A stretch of DNA of 64,000 nucleotides from the NCBI GenBank assembly GCA_033961575.1, contig CM066740.1, positions 61,759,213 through 61,823,212 of the forward strand, given 5' to 3'. Below, piece after piece: positions 22,797 to 33,479 of the stretch. Under the pieces are notes generated by a model. It ran no database searches. It worked only from the letters and a program-made list of their open reading frames with translations, and had not been told where the DNA came from. A program made the position numbers and the translations under genes. Numbering within the stretch: the first letter of the stretch is position 1; the number at the start of each line of letters is the position of its first letter. The DNA is from Aselliscus stoliczkanus. Its lineage: Eukaryota > Chordata > Mammalia > Chiroptera > Hipposideridae.

Positions 22797-23200
22797 GGGG
22801 TGACCGGGTGGCTCAGTTGGTTACAGCTTGAGCTCTGAGCAACAGGGTTGCCAGTTCGATTCCCACTTGGGCCAGTGTGCTGCACCTGAGCTGAGCTATC
22901 CCTGAACTGTCCACAGGCGGCTGGATGGCTCAGTTGGTTAGAGCACGTGCTGTGAACAACAAGGTTGCTCATTCAACTCCTGCATTGGATGGTGGGCTGT
23001 GCTCCCTACAACTAGATTGAAAATGGTGACTGGACTTGCAACTGAGCTGTACCCTCCACAACTAAGATTGAAGGGTAACAACTTGACTTGGAGCTGATGG
23101 ATCCTGGAAAAACACAATGTTCTTCTTCCCCAATTCCCCAATTCTGTTCCCTTCCCCAATTCCTCAATAAAATCTATAAAAAACAACAACAACAAACAAA
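22797..23200 (+). mobile_element. VES-like bat SINE with two tRNA-like heads
   Basis: First head from about 22801 ('gaccgggtggctcagttgg' then GGTTGCCAGTTCGATTCCC, a good B box). A second head starts at about 22920 ('ggctggatggctcagttggt'). The body includes 'gggctgtgctccctacaact', repeated C-rich/A-rich units and 'cctcaataaaatct', then an AAC-rich tail. This arrangement matches the VES family of bats and is the main taxonomic clue in the window. Confidence 0.8.
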
Positions 23201-23214
23201 CAGGTAATGATATA

Positions 23215-23293
23215 TTGGATTGTCGGAAAAATCATGATGTATTTTTTCTGTTTTTCGTTGCAAAAATGCATCATGACTTTTCTGACAACCCAA
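23215..23293. mobile_element. Mariner-type MITE, copy 1
   Basis: A 79-bp palindromic element with terminal repeats TTGGATTGTCGGAAAAATCA and its near complement TGACTTTTCTGACAACCCAA. It is flanked by TA on both sides (23213-23214, 23294-23295). This is a non-autonomous Tc1/mariner-style element with no coding capacity. It is inserted just downstream of the VES-like SINE tail. Confidence 0.8.
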
Positions 23294-23309
23294 TATCTTT
23301 TTTCATTTT

Positions 23310-23440
23310 ATCAAAATCATGTTTTCTCATTTTATAGATGCAAAAATGGCACAGAAGGGTTAAGTAACTTGCTCAAGATTGCACAGCTAATAGGAGAGAG
23401 AGAGCTGGGATTTGATCCTAAGCAGCCTAACTCCATTATC
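23310..23440 (-). repeat. MIR SINE fragment
   Basis: 'cattttatagatgcaaaaat', 'gggttaagtaacttgctcaa', 'gcacagctaataggagag' and 'gctgggatttgatcctaag' reproduce the reversed MIR core. Confidence 0.75.
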
Positions 23441-23937
23441 TAAAACTAACATGCCATGAAAATACATTTTTTTTTATTCTATGATAACTGACTAGATCTA
23501 AACTACTACAATTTATTTTAATTAAAGAATTTTGAGTATTAGGTGACTTGTTCAAATGGGAAGGAAGATCGCATGAGAGCTGAGAAAGCCCCTGTGGGGA
23601 AATGCGTGGCACTAACTCAAGGTTAGCCTGTGCTGCTCAGGTCCTTTCCCATCTTTAAGTTCTTTTCCATTAGTGTGAAAGCAGAAACAGGAGCCTTAGC
23701 TAAGGGGAAGAGGGCCTTTCATCTTCCCAGGCAGAGGACCACTGGGAAAGGCAGGCTGATGAGAGCTGCTGGGGAGCTGAGCCTCTTTACAAACAACAGA
23801 AAAGTAAAAGCCCATGAGAGAATCTTTATGAGGATGACAGAGAGAGGGTGTATGCTTATGCACGCATGCAGGAAACATGGGTTCAAACTGATCAGTGATT
23901 ACAATTCCTTAAACCTTTAAAATGCAAATGATTTTAA
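23441..23937. other. No recognised feature
   Basis: Unassigned DNA. The 96-codon frame at 23630-23920 has no recognisable family. Confidence 0.4.
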
Positions 23938-23948
23938 AAAAATGTCAC

Positions 23949-24058
23949 TTTTTTTTTTTTTTTTGAGGGCAGTGTCACTGGCCCTCATATGTGGAACCCG
24001 AACTGGGGCCGCTGGCTTCCCAAGCCAGTGCTTAACCACCGCGCCACTCAGCCGGCCC
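23949..24058 (-). mobile_element. Short tRNA-derived SINE with target duplication
   Basis: Poly-T, then TGAGGGCAGTGTCACTGGCC and the reversed tRNA-like body ending GCCGGCCCC. Target duplication is close to AAAATGTCACTTTTT (about 23939) and AAAATGTCACATTTTT (about 24059). Confidence 0.88.
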
Positions 24059-24344
24059 CAAAATGTCACATTTTTGAAAAGCAAACATTCTCATCTATAG
24101 GAGCTCCACCATGGTACTTTCTCCTAGAGAACATTCAAAGTTCTCTTGATGAAATTCACTACAGATCCAGTATAAATTATTAGGTAAAAAATATTGCCTC
24201 CGGGGCTTGGTAAAGAATCCATTGATGTCTCATTCCTACCTTCATATCCTTAAAAAAGTGGTGGGGCCATGAAGCGTTTCCTTTTTTGGCCTCTGCAGAG
24301 ACTGCACACACATGCTTCAGTATATACTGGGAATACAATATCTG
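24059..24344. other. No recognised feature
   Basis: Flanking DNA between a SINE and the L1 A target duplication; nothing recognised. Confidence 0.4.
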
Positions 24345-25022
24345 TCTCTTGATTTTCTTTTTTTTATTATTATGAGTTTCAGGTGTACAAAACAATGCAG
24401 TAGTTATACTTTTCACCCCTCACAAAGTGACAACCCCCGCCCCCAATTAACCCCCCCACCCCCAATAACATACATATCTATTACAATTCCATTGACTCCA
24501 CACCTCACACTGTACTCCACATCCTGTGACTATATATACATTAAATTATAGTTGACATAAAATATTATTCAACGTCAGCTTCAGATGTGCATTGCAGTGG
24601 TCAGGCCTCTACACTGTCCATGAAGTGTGTTCTCTAACAAGACATAAGTCCATCTGGCCCCCTAAAAAATATTTACAACATTATTGATTATATTCCCCAA
24701 ACTGTCATTCCTATCCCTGTGGCAATATTGTAGTTATCTATTTATGCTGTCTAATCCCTTCCCCTTCTTCCTCATCCCCACCTCCTCTCAACTAGTAACC
24801 ATCAGTTTTTCCTCTATATCTTTGAGACTATTTCTGTTTACATTGCTCGTTTATTCAGTTCTTTATATTCCACATATAAGTGAGATCATATGGCATTTGT
24901 CTTTCTCTGACTTATTTCACTTAGTATAATAGTCTCTAGGTCCATCCATGTCATTGCAAATGATATGATTTCATTCTTCTTTATAGCTGAGTAATACTCC
25001 ATTGTGTAAATGTACCACAGTT

Positions 25023-25133
25023 TCTTTTTTTTTTCTTTTTGAGGGCAGTGTCACTGGCCCTCATACGTGGGACTGAACCAGGGCCGCTGACTTCCCAGGC
25101 CAGTGCTTAACCGCTGCGCCACTCAGCCGGTCC
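25023..25133 (-). mobile_element. Short SINE inside L1 A
   Basis: Interrupted poly-T, TGAGGGCAGTGTCACTGGCC and the reversed tRNA-like body ending GCCGGTCC. The target duplication is TGTACCACAGTTTCTT-like on the left (25011) and TGTACCACAATTTCTT on the right (25134). Confidence 0.88.
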
Positions 25134-25600
25134 TGTACCACAATTTCTTAATCTAGTCATCTACCGATGGGCATTTCAATTGTTTCCAAGTCTAGACTAT
25201 TGTAAATAGCACTGCAATGAATATAGGGATGAATATATTTTTTCAAATTAGTGTCTTGAATTCCTCTGGGTAGATACCTAAGAATGGAATTGCTGCATCT
25301 TAAGGTAGTTCCATTTCCAGCTTTTTGAGATACCTCTATACTGATTTCCATTATGGCTGCACCAATCTGTAATACCACCAACAGTGCACCAGGGTTCCCT
25401 TTTCCCCATAACCTCGTCAGCACTTGTTGTTTGTTGATTTTTTGATGATAGCCCCTCTGACAGGAGTCAGGTGGTATCTCGTTGTGGTTTTTATTTTCAT
25501 TTCTTTAATGATTGGTGAGGTTGAACATTTTTTCATATGCCTGTTGGCCATCTGTATGTCCTCTTTAGAGAAAGGTCTCTTCATATCCTCTGTCCATTTT

Positions 25601-26048
25601 TTTTTTTTTTTTTTTAAAGATTTTATTGGGGAATTGGCGGAGGGGAACAGCGTTGGGGAATCGGGGAAGGGGAACAGACAAGTTGCTGTCTTTTTGTTCT
25701 TCAGTTTAGTTGCGGAGGATGTTGCTTCACTGTTGGTATCGTCATTGCGCTCTTCCCGGATGAGGCAGACCGGTCGCTGGCCTCTGGATGTCGCTCACCG
25801 CGGCTATTGGCAGCTCACGCTTGGCTGCCAGCCGCTCACGCTGGCTGCGGGCCACTCACTGTAGCCTATGGCAGCCCACTGCAGCAGGAGCTGCAGCCCA
25901 CACCATCACCGGGGCTCGCACAGCCCAGCTCCAGGTGGAGCTGTTGTTAGCTGTAGAGGGCAGTGTCACTGGCCCTCATGTGGGATCCGAACCGGGGCCG
26001 CTGGCATCCCAAAACCAGCGCTTAACCAATGCACCACTCGGCCGGCCC
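25601..26048 (-). mobile_element. Long composite SINE, young copy 1
   Basis: On the minus strand: the GGCCGGCCGAGTGGTGCATT head with tRNA-like boxes, GGGCCAGTGACACTGCCCTC, a G/C-rich middle of repeated 'gctcacg/gtgagc' units, then a tail with 'caacttgtctgttcccctt' and 'caataaaatcttt' before the A-tail. A perfect duplication CCTCTGTCCATTTT lies at 25587-25600 and 26049-26062. L1 B (about 49745) shows the uninterrupted site. About 99% identical by eye to the copy at 39472. Confidence 0.92.
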
Positions 26049-27493
26049 CCTCTGTCCATTTTTTAATTGGGTTGTTTGTTTTTTTGATGTTGAGTTGCAT
26101 GAGTGTTTTATAAATTTTGGATATTAACCCCTTATTACATATATCATTGACAAATATCTTCTCCAATTCAGTAGGCTGCCTTTTGGTTTTATTGATGGTT
26201 TTCTTTGTTGTGAAAAAACTTTTAAGTTTGATGTAATCCCATATGTTCATTTTTTCTTTTATTTCCTTTGCCCATGGGGATATATCAGTAAAAATATTAC
26301 TCAGGGTAATGTCTGCAAATTTACTTCCTATGTTTTCTTCTAGGAGTTTTATGGTTTCAGGTCTTGCATTTAAGTCTTTAATCCATTTTGAATTTGTTCT
26401 TGTATATGGCATAAGGTGGTGGTCCAGTTTCATTTTTTTGCACGTGTCAGTCAGTTTTCCCAGCACCATTTATAAATATACTGTCTTTACCCCAATGTAA
26501 ATTCTTCCTTCCATTGTAATAGATTAATTGACCATATATTAATGGATTTATTTCTGGGCTCTCTATTCTCTTCCATTGATATATGTGCCTGTTTTTTTTT
26601 GCCAGTACCATATTGTTTTGATTATGATTTGATGTCAGGTAGCGTGATAACCCCGACTTTGTTCTTATTTCTCAGGATTGCCATGGCTATTCAGGGTCTT
26701 TTATCATTCCATATAAATTTTAGGATTATATTTTCTATTTCTGTGAAAAGTGCCCTTGGTAGTTTGATAGGAATTGTATTGAATCTATATATTTCTTTAG
26801 GCAGTATGGACATTTTAACTATATTAATTCTTCCTATCCATGAGCATGGTAGGTGTTTCCATTTATTTGTATCTTCTTTAATTTCTCTCTTCAGTGTCTT
26901 ATAATTTTCTGAGTACAGGTCTTTTACTTCTTTGGTTAAATTTATTCCAAGATATTTTATAGTTCTTGAAGCAGCAGTAAATGGGACTGTTTTCTTAAGT
27001 TCTCCTTCTGATAGTTTGTTATTGGTGTATACAAATGCAACTGATTTCTGAATATTGATTTTGTATCCTGCTACATTACTGTATTCATTTATCAGTTCCA
27101 GTAGTTTTTTGATGGAGTCTTTTGGTTTTCTATGTATAGTATCATGTCATCTGCATATAATGACAATTTTACTTCCTTCTTACCAATTTGGATGCCTTTT
27201 ATTTCTTTTTCTTGTCTGATTGCTGTGGCTAGAACTTCCAGAACTATGTTGAATAAAAGTGGAGAAAGTGGACAGCTTTGTCTTCTTCCTGATTTTAAGG
27301 GGAATGGTTTTAGCTTTTCCCCATAGAGCATGATGTTAGCTATGGGTTTATCATATATGGCCTTTATTATGTTGAGATATATCCCTCTATTCCCATGTTG
27401 CTAAGAGTTTTTATCATAAATGGCTGCTGGATTTTGTCAAATGTTTTTTCTGCATCTATTTATATGACTATATGATTTTTTTTCCTTTTTCTT

Positions 27494-27604
27494 CTTTTTT
27501 TTTTTTTTTTTGAGGGCAGTGTCACTGGCCCTCATGTGTGGGACCCGAACCGGGGCCGCTGGTGTCCCAAACCATTTCTCAACCACCGCGCCACCCAGCC
27601 GGCC
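27494..27604 (-). mobile_element. Short SINE inside L1 A
   Basis: Long poly-T then TGAGGGCAGTGTCACTGGCC and a reversed tRNA-like body ending CAGCCGGCC. Flanks TGACTATATGATTTTT (about 27463) and TGACCATATGATTTTT (about 27606) are the target duplication within ORF2. Confidence 0.88.
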
Positions 27605-29499
27605 GATGACCATATGATTTTTATATTTCATTTTGTTGATGTGGTGTATCATATTAATTGGTTTGTGGATATTGAACCAACCTTGCATACTAGGGATGAA
27701 TCCCACTTGATCATGGTGTATAATCTTCTTTATATATTGCTGAATTCTGTTTGCTAATATTTTGTTGAGGATTTTTGCATCTGTGTTCATCAGGGATATC
27801 AGCCTGTAGTTTTCCTTTTTTGTACTGTCTTTGTCTGGTTTTGGAATCAGGGTGATAGGGGCTTCATAGAAAGAGTTTGGGAGCCTTCCCTTCTTCTGGA
27901 CTTTTTAAAATAGTTTGAGAAGAATAGGTGATAATTCTTTTTTTAATGTTTGGTAAAATTCACTTGTGAAGCGATCTGGTCGAGGGCTTTTGTTTGTTGG
28001 GAGCGTGTTGATTACTGCTTCAATTTCATTGGTAGTAATTAGTTTATTCAGATTTTCTGTTGCTTCTTGCGTTACCTTTGGAAGGTTGTATGCTTTTGGA
28101 AAATTATCCATTTCTTCCAGATTGTCAAATTTGTTGGCATATAGTTGCTCATAGTAATTTCTTAAATTTTCTGTATTTCTTATTTCTGTGGTGTCTGTTG
28201 TCACTTCACCTCTTTCATTCCTGATTTTACTAATTTGAGTCCTCTCTCTCTCTCTTTTTTTTTTTTTTTTTGATGAGTCTGGCTAGAAGTTTGTCAACTT
28301 AATCTTCTCAAAAAACAAGAGCTTGGTTTCATTAATCTTTTGTATTGTTTTTCTAGTCTCTATTTCATTTATTTCCACTCTGGTCTTTATTATCTCCTTC
28401 CTTGTATTCCTTCTGGGTTTATTTTGCTGTTCTTTTTCCAGTTCCCTGAGGTGTAAGAATAACCTGTTGATTTGAAATTTTTCTTGCTTCTTTAGGTAGG
28501 CCTGCACTGCTATGAATTTCTTTGTTAGGACTGCTTTTGCTGCATCCCAAAAATTTTGGGTTGTGGTGTTTTCATTTTCATTTGTCTCGAGGTATCTTTT
28601 GATTTATTCCTTGATCTCATTTTTGACCCACTTGCTATTTAGTAACATATTCAGCCTCCATGTATTTCTGTGTTTTCCAGTTTTTTTCTTGTAGTTGATT
28701 TCTAATTTCATAGCACTGTGGTCAGAGAAGATACTTGATATGATTTTGATTTTCTTAAATTTATTGAGACTTGGTTTGTGGCCTAACATGTGGTCTATTT
28801 TGGAAAATGTACCATGTGCACTTGAGAAGAATGTATATTCTGTAGCTTTGGGATGAAATGCTCTGAAAATATCAATTAAATCCAGCTGGTCTAATGTGTC
28901 ATTTAAGGCTGCTGTTTCCACATTGATTTTCTGTCTGGAGGATCTGTCCATTGGTGACAGCGAGGTGTTGAAGTTCCCTACTATGGTAGTGTTATTGTTG
29001 ATCTCTGTCATTATGTCTGTCAATATCTGTTTTATATATTTAGGTACTCCTATGTTAGGTGCACAGACGTTTACTAGGGTTATGTCCTCTTGTTGGATAA
29101 ATCCCTTTATTATTACGAAGTGCCCTTCTTTGTCCTTTATTATATTCTTCAATTTAAAGTCCATTTTATCTGATGTAAATATTGCTACTCCAGCTTTTTT
29201 CTCAGTTCATTTGCATGAAGTATTTTACCCCATATCTTTACTTTCAGCCTGTATGTGTCTTTTGATCTGGAGTGAGTGTCTTGTATACAAAATATGCAAG
29301 GGTCTCGCTTTCTTATCCATTCAGCCATCCTGTCTTTTGATTGGAGCATTTAATCCATTTACATTTAATGTGATTATTGATAGGTCTGTAGTTATTGCCA
29401 GTTATTTGTGTTTCTGGTCTTGAAAGTTAGGTTGTTTTTTTCTTTCTTCTGCTTAAAGAAATCCTTTGAACATATCCTGCTGGCTTGGTGGTAATGAAT

Positions 29500-30430
29500 T
29501 CCTTTAGCTATTCTTTTCTGGGCAGCTCTTTATGTTTCCTTCAATTTTAAATGATAGCCTTGCTGGATAAAGCAATCTAGGTTGTAGGTCTTTGTTTTTC
29601 ATCATTTTGAAAACCTTTTGCCTCTCTTTTTTAGCCTGCAAAGTTTCTGTGGAAAAGTCAGCTGATATTCTTATGGGGGTGTCCTTGTTAGTAACTTGCT
29701 GCCTGTCCCTTGCTGCTCTTAGGATTTTGTCTTTGTCTTTAACCCTTGCCATTTTCACTATAATGTGTCTTGGTGTGGGTCTGTTTAGGATCATCTTGGT
29801 TGGAACTCTGCACCTCCTGGGCTTTTATGTCAATTTCCTTTGCCAGGTTAGAGAAGTTTTCACTCATTATTCTTCAAATATGTTCTCGATTCCTTGCTCC
29901 CTCTCTTCTCCTTCTGGTATTCTTATGGTTCACTGTTGTTGAACTTGATGTTATCGCCCAGCTCTCTTAAACTATTGGGTTGTCGGAGAAGTCATGACAC
30001 ATTTTTGCAATGAAAAACATAGAAAAACTACATCATGACTTTTCCAACAACCCAATATTTTCAATGTTTTTTTTATTCTTGTTTTCTTTTTGCTGTTCCC
30101 TTTGGGTGATCTCTGCTATTTTGTCTTCTAAGTTGCTGATTCAATCTTCCGCTTCATCCAATCTGCTGGTAATTCCATCCAGTTTGCTATTTATTTTAGT
30201 ACTTGTATTCTTTGTTCTAGCTGGTTGTTTTTCATGATTTCTCTATCCTTCTTTATATTCTCATTAATTTCTCATTCTAATAATCAGTGTTCTGAACTCT
30301 GTCTGCGATATGTTGGTCACCTCTATTTCCTCTAGTTCCACTGATTCAGGAGGTTTCTTCTATTTCTGTTCTTTTATTTGGGATGTGTTTTTTGTTTCCC
30401 CTTTCTGGCTTCCTCTTTGTGCTTCATTGT
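29500..30430 (-). pseudogene. L1 A ORF1 pseudogene
   Basis: The frame at 29794-29504 carries the ORF1 RNA-binding block (PTPRHIIVKMARVKDKDKIL, then VTNKDTPIRISADFSTETLQ, ending in QPRLLYPARLSFK). The coiled-coil N-terminal half lies upstream in sense, up to about 30430, and is split by the MITE at 29975-30055 and by frameshifts. Confidence 0.82.
29975..30055. mobile_element. Mariner-type MITE, copy 2, in L1 A ORF1
   Basis: An 81-bp palindrome with terminal repeats TTGGGTTGTCGGAGAAGTCA and TGACTTTTCCAACAACCCAA, flanked by TA (29973-29974 and 30056-30057). L1 B carries the empty site ('cttaaactattttcaatg' near 53840) with a single TA, so the duplication is demonstrated inside this window. Confidence 0.92.
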
Positions 30431-30641
30431 ATTAGGTAGATCCCTCAGGCCTCTTAGTCTGGGTGGACTTATGTGATATGTGTCCTTTATATTTGAATTG
30501 CTCCATCTCCCTATTCTCCTGTGCGTGTGTATCAGAGGTGTTCCTTGTATTGGGTATCTTCTCCTTTTGAAGTTGAGCTTTGATTGCTTTTGGCTTGTCA
30601 AAGTAGGTGGGATTGACTCCCAGGCTGACTAGCTGTGAGGT

Positions 30642-31389
30642 TTAGCTGTGTCCACAGTTTATGAGCTGCTGTGTGCGGGTTGACCCTTCTGATGAGGCAT
30701 GGCCCCTATGGGCTCTTTTGCCTATAGCAATATCCCTTTGGGTGTGACTCTTGTAGGTCAAACACAGTAATGCTCTGGTTTGGTCTAAAGTTGGCCTCTG
30801 GGTGTGATGATTCTTGAGCCTTTTTGGCTGGGCCCTGCTGCAGAGCAATTTTAGAGCAAAATAGATCAACAAGCATGACCACAACAACCACCAAAAGAAA
30901 CCAGATACTCTCACATGTAAAATACAACCAACAACCAACACTAAGCATGCACTGAAATATCAAACATACAAAAAAACCCAAAAAAACCCCCCACACAAAA
31001 AGTGCAGATAAATGGAAAGAAGGAGGAAAAGTAGAGCCTTGTAAAGAAAGAAGAAAGGAGAGAGAGAGGGGAGAAAAGAAAGAAAGAAACAAACAAAAAA
31101 GAGAGAGAGAGAGAAAAAAATATATATATACATATGTACATCTACACACCCATAAATATGGAGATATATATATGTATATATAATATATACATATTAAATA
31201 AAATGTTAATAATGAAATAGAATAAACAAAAACATCCAAAACAAGCAAACAAAAGAAAGCCAAAACACCCAAAAAATCCCAAACATACAAAAAAACACGC
31301 CAAAAGAAAGAAAACACCAGTGCTAGTCTTGGTAAAGTCCACCAAGCTATCTCCAGTTTGTTCTCTGCTGTGCAAAAGCTCCTCTGCAT
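30642..31389 (-). other. Sense-strand open frames in the L1 A 5'UTR
   Basis: Two overlapping L1-sense frames lie upstream of ORF1. One has 227 codons (31389-30706), F/L/V-rich with several hydrophobic runs and ending PKGYCYRQKSP. The other has 99 codons (30941-30642). L1 B keeps the matching parts open in both frames (54690-54460 with QESSHPEAN, and 54806-54294 with NHHTQRPT). The T-rich simple sequence can create hydrophobic frames by chance, so no function is claimed. Confidence 0.35.
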
Positions 31390-31691
31390 CTTGTGGGCAC
31401 AGAGCCAGCCACCTGGAGTCTAGAGTAACCCTGGCGATGCAGGTCTAGATGAATGGGGTTATGAGGTGTGACTGGTAGTTTTTACACTCAATGCCATTTC
31501 TGCTCTCACCTGCCCCGAGGCACACAGAGAACTGTGCAGCCAGAAGGCTCGATGTTCATCTTCGGGCACTCTTTTCGCTGGAGGCTGTGTGTGTGGGGTG
31601 CGATTTCTGGGCGGCTAAAAACCTCCTTATGGGGGTCCTGCGGATGATTCAGAAGCTGAAGTTGCCCTGCCTCCCAAGCCCCGCAAGAGAG

Positions 31692-31732
31692 GTAGTGGTG
31701 GTGGTGGTGGTGGTGGTGGTGGTGGTGGGGGT
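31692..31732 (+). repeat. (GGT)n microsatellite in the L1 A 5'UTR
   Basis: About twelve GGT units ending in GGGGGT. It lies within the GC-rich L1 promoter region and is a G-rich repeat on the plus strand. Confidence 0.9.
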
Positions 31733-32504
31733 AGTTAGGCCCACACTGTGCAGCCTCTTTCTGGACGAGTTCCTCCACCCCTTGGGAGTAGGAGCCCTTC
31801 TGTAATCTGACACTACTCCTCCATTCAGGTCAACTTAACACTCTGGAATGGCGGGGGCCAGGGTATCCCAGGGAGGGTGGGGGTGGGTTCTTCTCAATGC
31901 CGTTGTTTTTTGCTTTCTGTACTAGACAAAGAAAAAAAGAGAGAGGGAAAAAAAAAAAGCAAAAAAACGTCCGCTGCTGTTTTGAGCTGAGGTTTTTGCC
32001 TCAGACTTTCCAGCCGTGCTCCTGGTGCTGGACCACAAAAACGTGGGGACTGAGCCCCCCTGGCTCTGCAATGCTCTCCGATCTGCCTCCTGGGGTCCTG
32101 CATCTCCTAAGACATGTTTCTTCTCCTTCTTCCCCCACTCGCCCGGCCCGAGGCTTCTGCCTTACTCTGCAGACCGTTGCTCTCTTGCTGCATTCTCCGC
32201 GGGACCCGGAGGCGCAGGGAGCGAGCAGCGGGAACACTCTCCGGTCTGCTCTCTGGGGCCCCATCTCTCAGCAGCCTGCAGGTGAGGGCTGCACCTCCAT
32301 GCGTCTTACCTCCCTCCTCCCCCACTCTTCCGGTCTGCCCACCTTCAAGTAATCATCGCGAGAGATTCTTAGCTGTTCCCTGTGATGAGTAGAGGTTCTT
32401 TTGATGAGTTACAGCTGTTCAAATTGTGGCAATTTCCAAGGGAGAACTCAGGTAGCCCTCCTCACAGCCTCCATTTCTGTCTGATTCCCCATCTCTTGAT
32501 TTTC

Positions 32505-33479
32505 AAAGCAGCAAATTACAATCCCTGCCCTGGTTCCTTGGAGATTGAAGTCAGGTACACATATTTCAATGACACCCAATTTTTTCTTTGTGCTCCTGAA
32601 CTTGCTGCTGCAGTTTTCTCTCACTCACATGTGCTGTCAGCCAGGTTCTTCATTGTGAATAGTGACTACTCTAGGGCCTCACTGGGGCCCTGTAATTACA
32701 AGGCAACATTTGAAGAATTCAACTTATTTTGGCACACAGGGTGGTGACTCAAGATTTAATTCTCTTCAGGCTACCTAATTAATAAAACTGTCTAATTTTT
32801 GTCAGGATGCCTTCAGCAGGCATTTAAATAACTAGTTCTCAAAGAGCCATATTGTGCTATTGTCAAAAGCTGTTCTTTAAATCTGCTAAAAATATCACAG
32901 GATACAGTAGAGGAAATGCACAACTCCCTCCCCTTGTAAAAATATGGTGATTTCCCTTTGCATTTGGCTGTTTTAAATATATGTCAAAAAGAGTGCAAAG
33001 AAGGAGGAGTGGAATTAGGGGCCCCAAAACTTAGGGCTCAAGTGATTAAAATGTGCTTTACCCATCCACAGGGGTTGAGAGAAGGAGTTTAAATTTTCTA
33101 GGCTAATATTTTCTTCTTTTTTCTTTCTCTTCTTTAAGTCTGAATGTTTTACACAAACAAATTAATTTCACTGGAAAATGAATTCAGCTGAAGTTTCATT
33201 CTTCTTCCAAGAAATAAGGTAGGGAATTTTCCCTTTGATAAGCAGTCAAGGACTGGAAGTCCAATTGCTCAGCGACAAGAAACAGAAATTGCACATGGCA
33301 CTCAAGGAACATACCATTACTTTGAAAATACTTACATAATTGAAAAGACTCCCAAATCCTAGTTATGACTCACTTACAGAATAATATGCACTGTGCAATT
33401 GCTGTGCAACAAAACAGCACTTATGTCACTTGTTCACTGTCATACAATTTGTCTCATGTATTTTTAAAAATTTATCTTT
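32505..33479. other. No recognised feature
   Basis: Unassigned DNA between L1 A and an L2 fragment. The frame ending at 32747 starts in the L1 5'UTR and is chance. Confidence 0.4.

Larger units (their letters stand above)
24950..29410 (-). pseudogene. L1 A ORF2 pseudogene (endonuclease / reverse transcriptase)
   Basis: ORF2p nicks the target and reverse-transcribes L1 RNA. Fragments, 5' to 3' in sense: endonuclease (29164-28604, 186 residues, with SSAHGTFSKIDHMLGH and FSDHSAMKLEI, which holds the D-H pair); a segment with [10 protein letters not shown] (28507-28283); [17 protein letters not shown] (28204-27905); [16 protein letters not shown] (27790-27600); the RT active-site block [13 protein letters not shown] (27331-27092); and the C-terminal [12 protein letters not shown] region (26469-26050). 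The usual endonuclease GDFNT reads GNFNT here, losing an acidic catalytic residue. Frameshifts and SINE insertions disrupt the rest. Confidence 0.88.
24358..32491 (-). mobile_element. Full-length L1 (L1 A), interrupted by four insertions
   Basis: A T-run at the left marks the A-tail. Reading on the minus strand: a GC-rich 5'UTR (about 30640-32491), ORF1 (about 29500-30430), ORF2 (about 24950-29410), then a 3'UTR ending near 24358. The 13-bp duplication TCTCTTGATTTTC at 24345-24357 and 32492-32504 shows both ends are intact. Inserted later: SINEs at 25023-25133, 25601-26048 and 27494-27604, and a MITE at 29975-30055. All frames are broken, so it cannot move itself. Confidence 0.9.

Noticed and set aside
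22801..22870. Possible functional tRNA genes at the SINE heads (also 44018-44331 and the short SINE copies)
   Set aside because: A and B boxes are present, but each head is followed by a SINE body or an A-tail and lacks a clean cloverleaf acceptor stem, so they are SINE promoters and not tRNA genes.
25424..26113. Long plus-strand frames (146, 92 and 81 codons) that recur at 39503-40003
   Set aside because: They recur because both lie in copies of the same long SINE; the frame follows the SINE body and ends at its boundary.
28896..29423. 175-codon plus-strand frame, hydrophobic
   Set aside because: It is antisense to the L1 A ORF2 endonuclease. Antisense L1 frames rich in L, S and I are common and no independent evidence supports it.
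32001..32352. L1 5'UTR antisense ORF0-like gene
   Set aside because: Frames on both strands are open here because of GC-rich composition; I could not find matching start, splice signal and conservation in L1 B.
31894..32392. Cluster of overlapping frames in GC-rich DNA, suggestive of a CpG-island gene start
   Set aside because: The block is the L1 A 5'UTR/promoter: it has the same order in L1 B near 55.6-56.4 kb and ends at the L1 target duplication.
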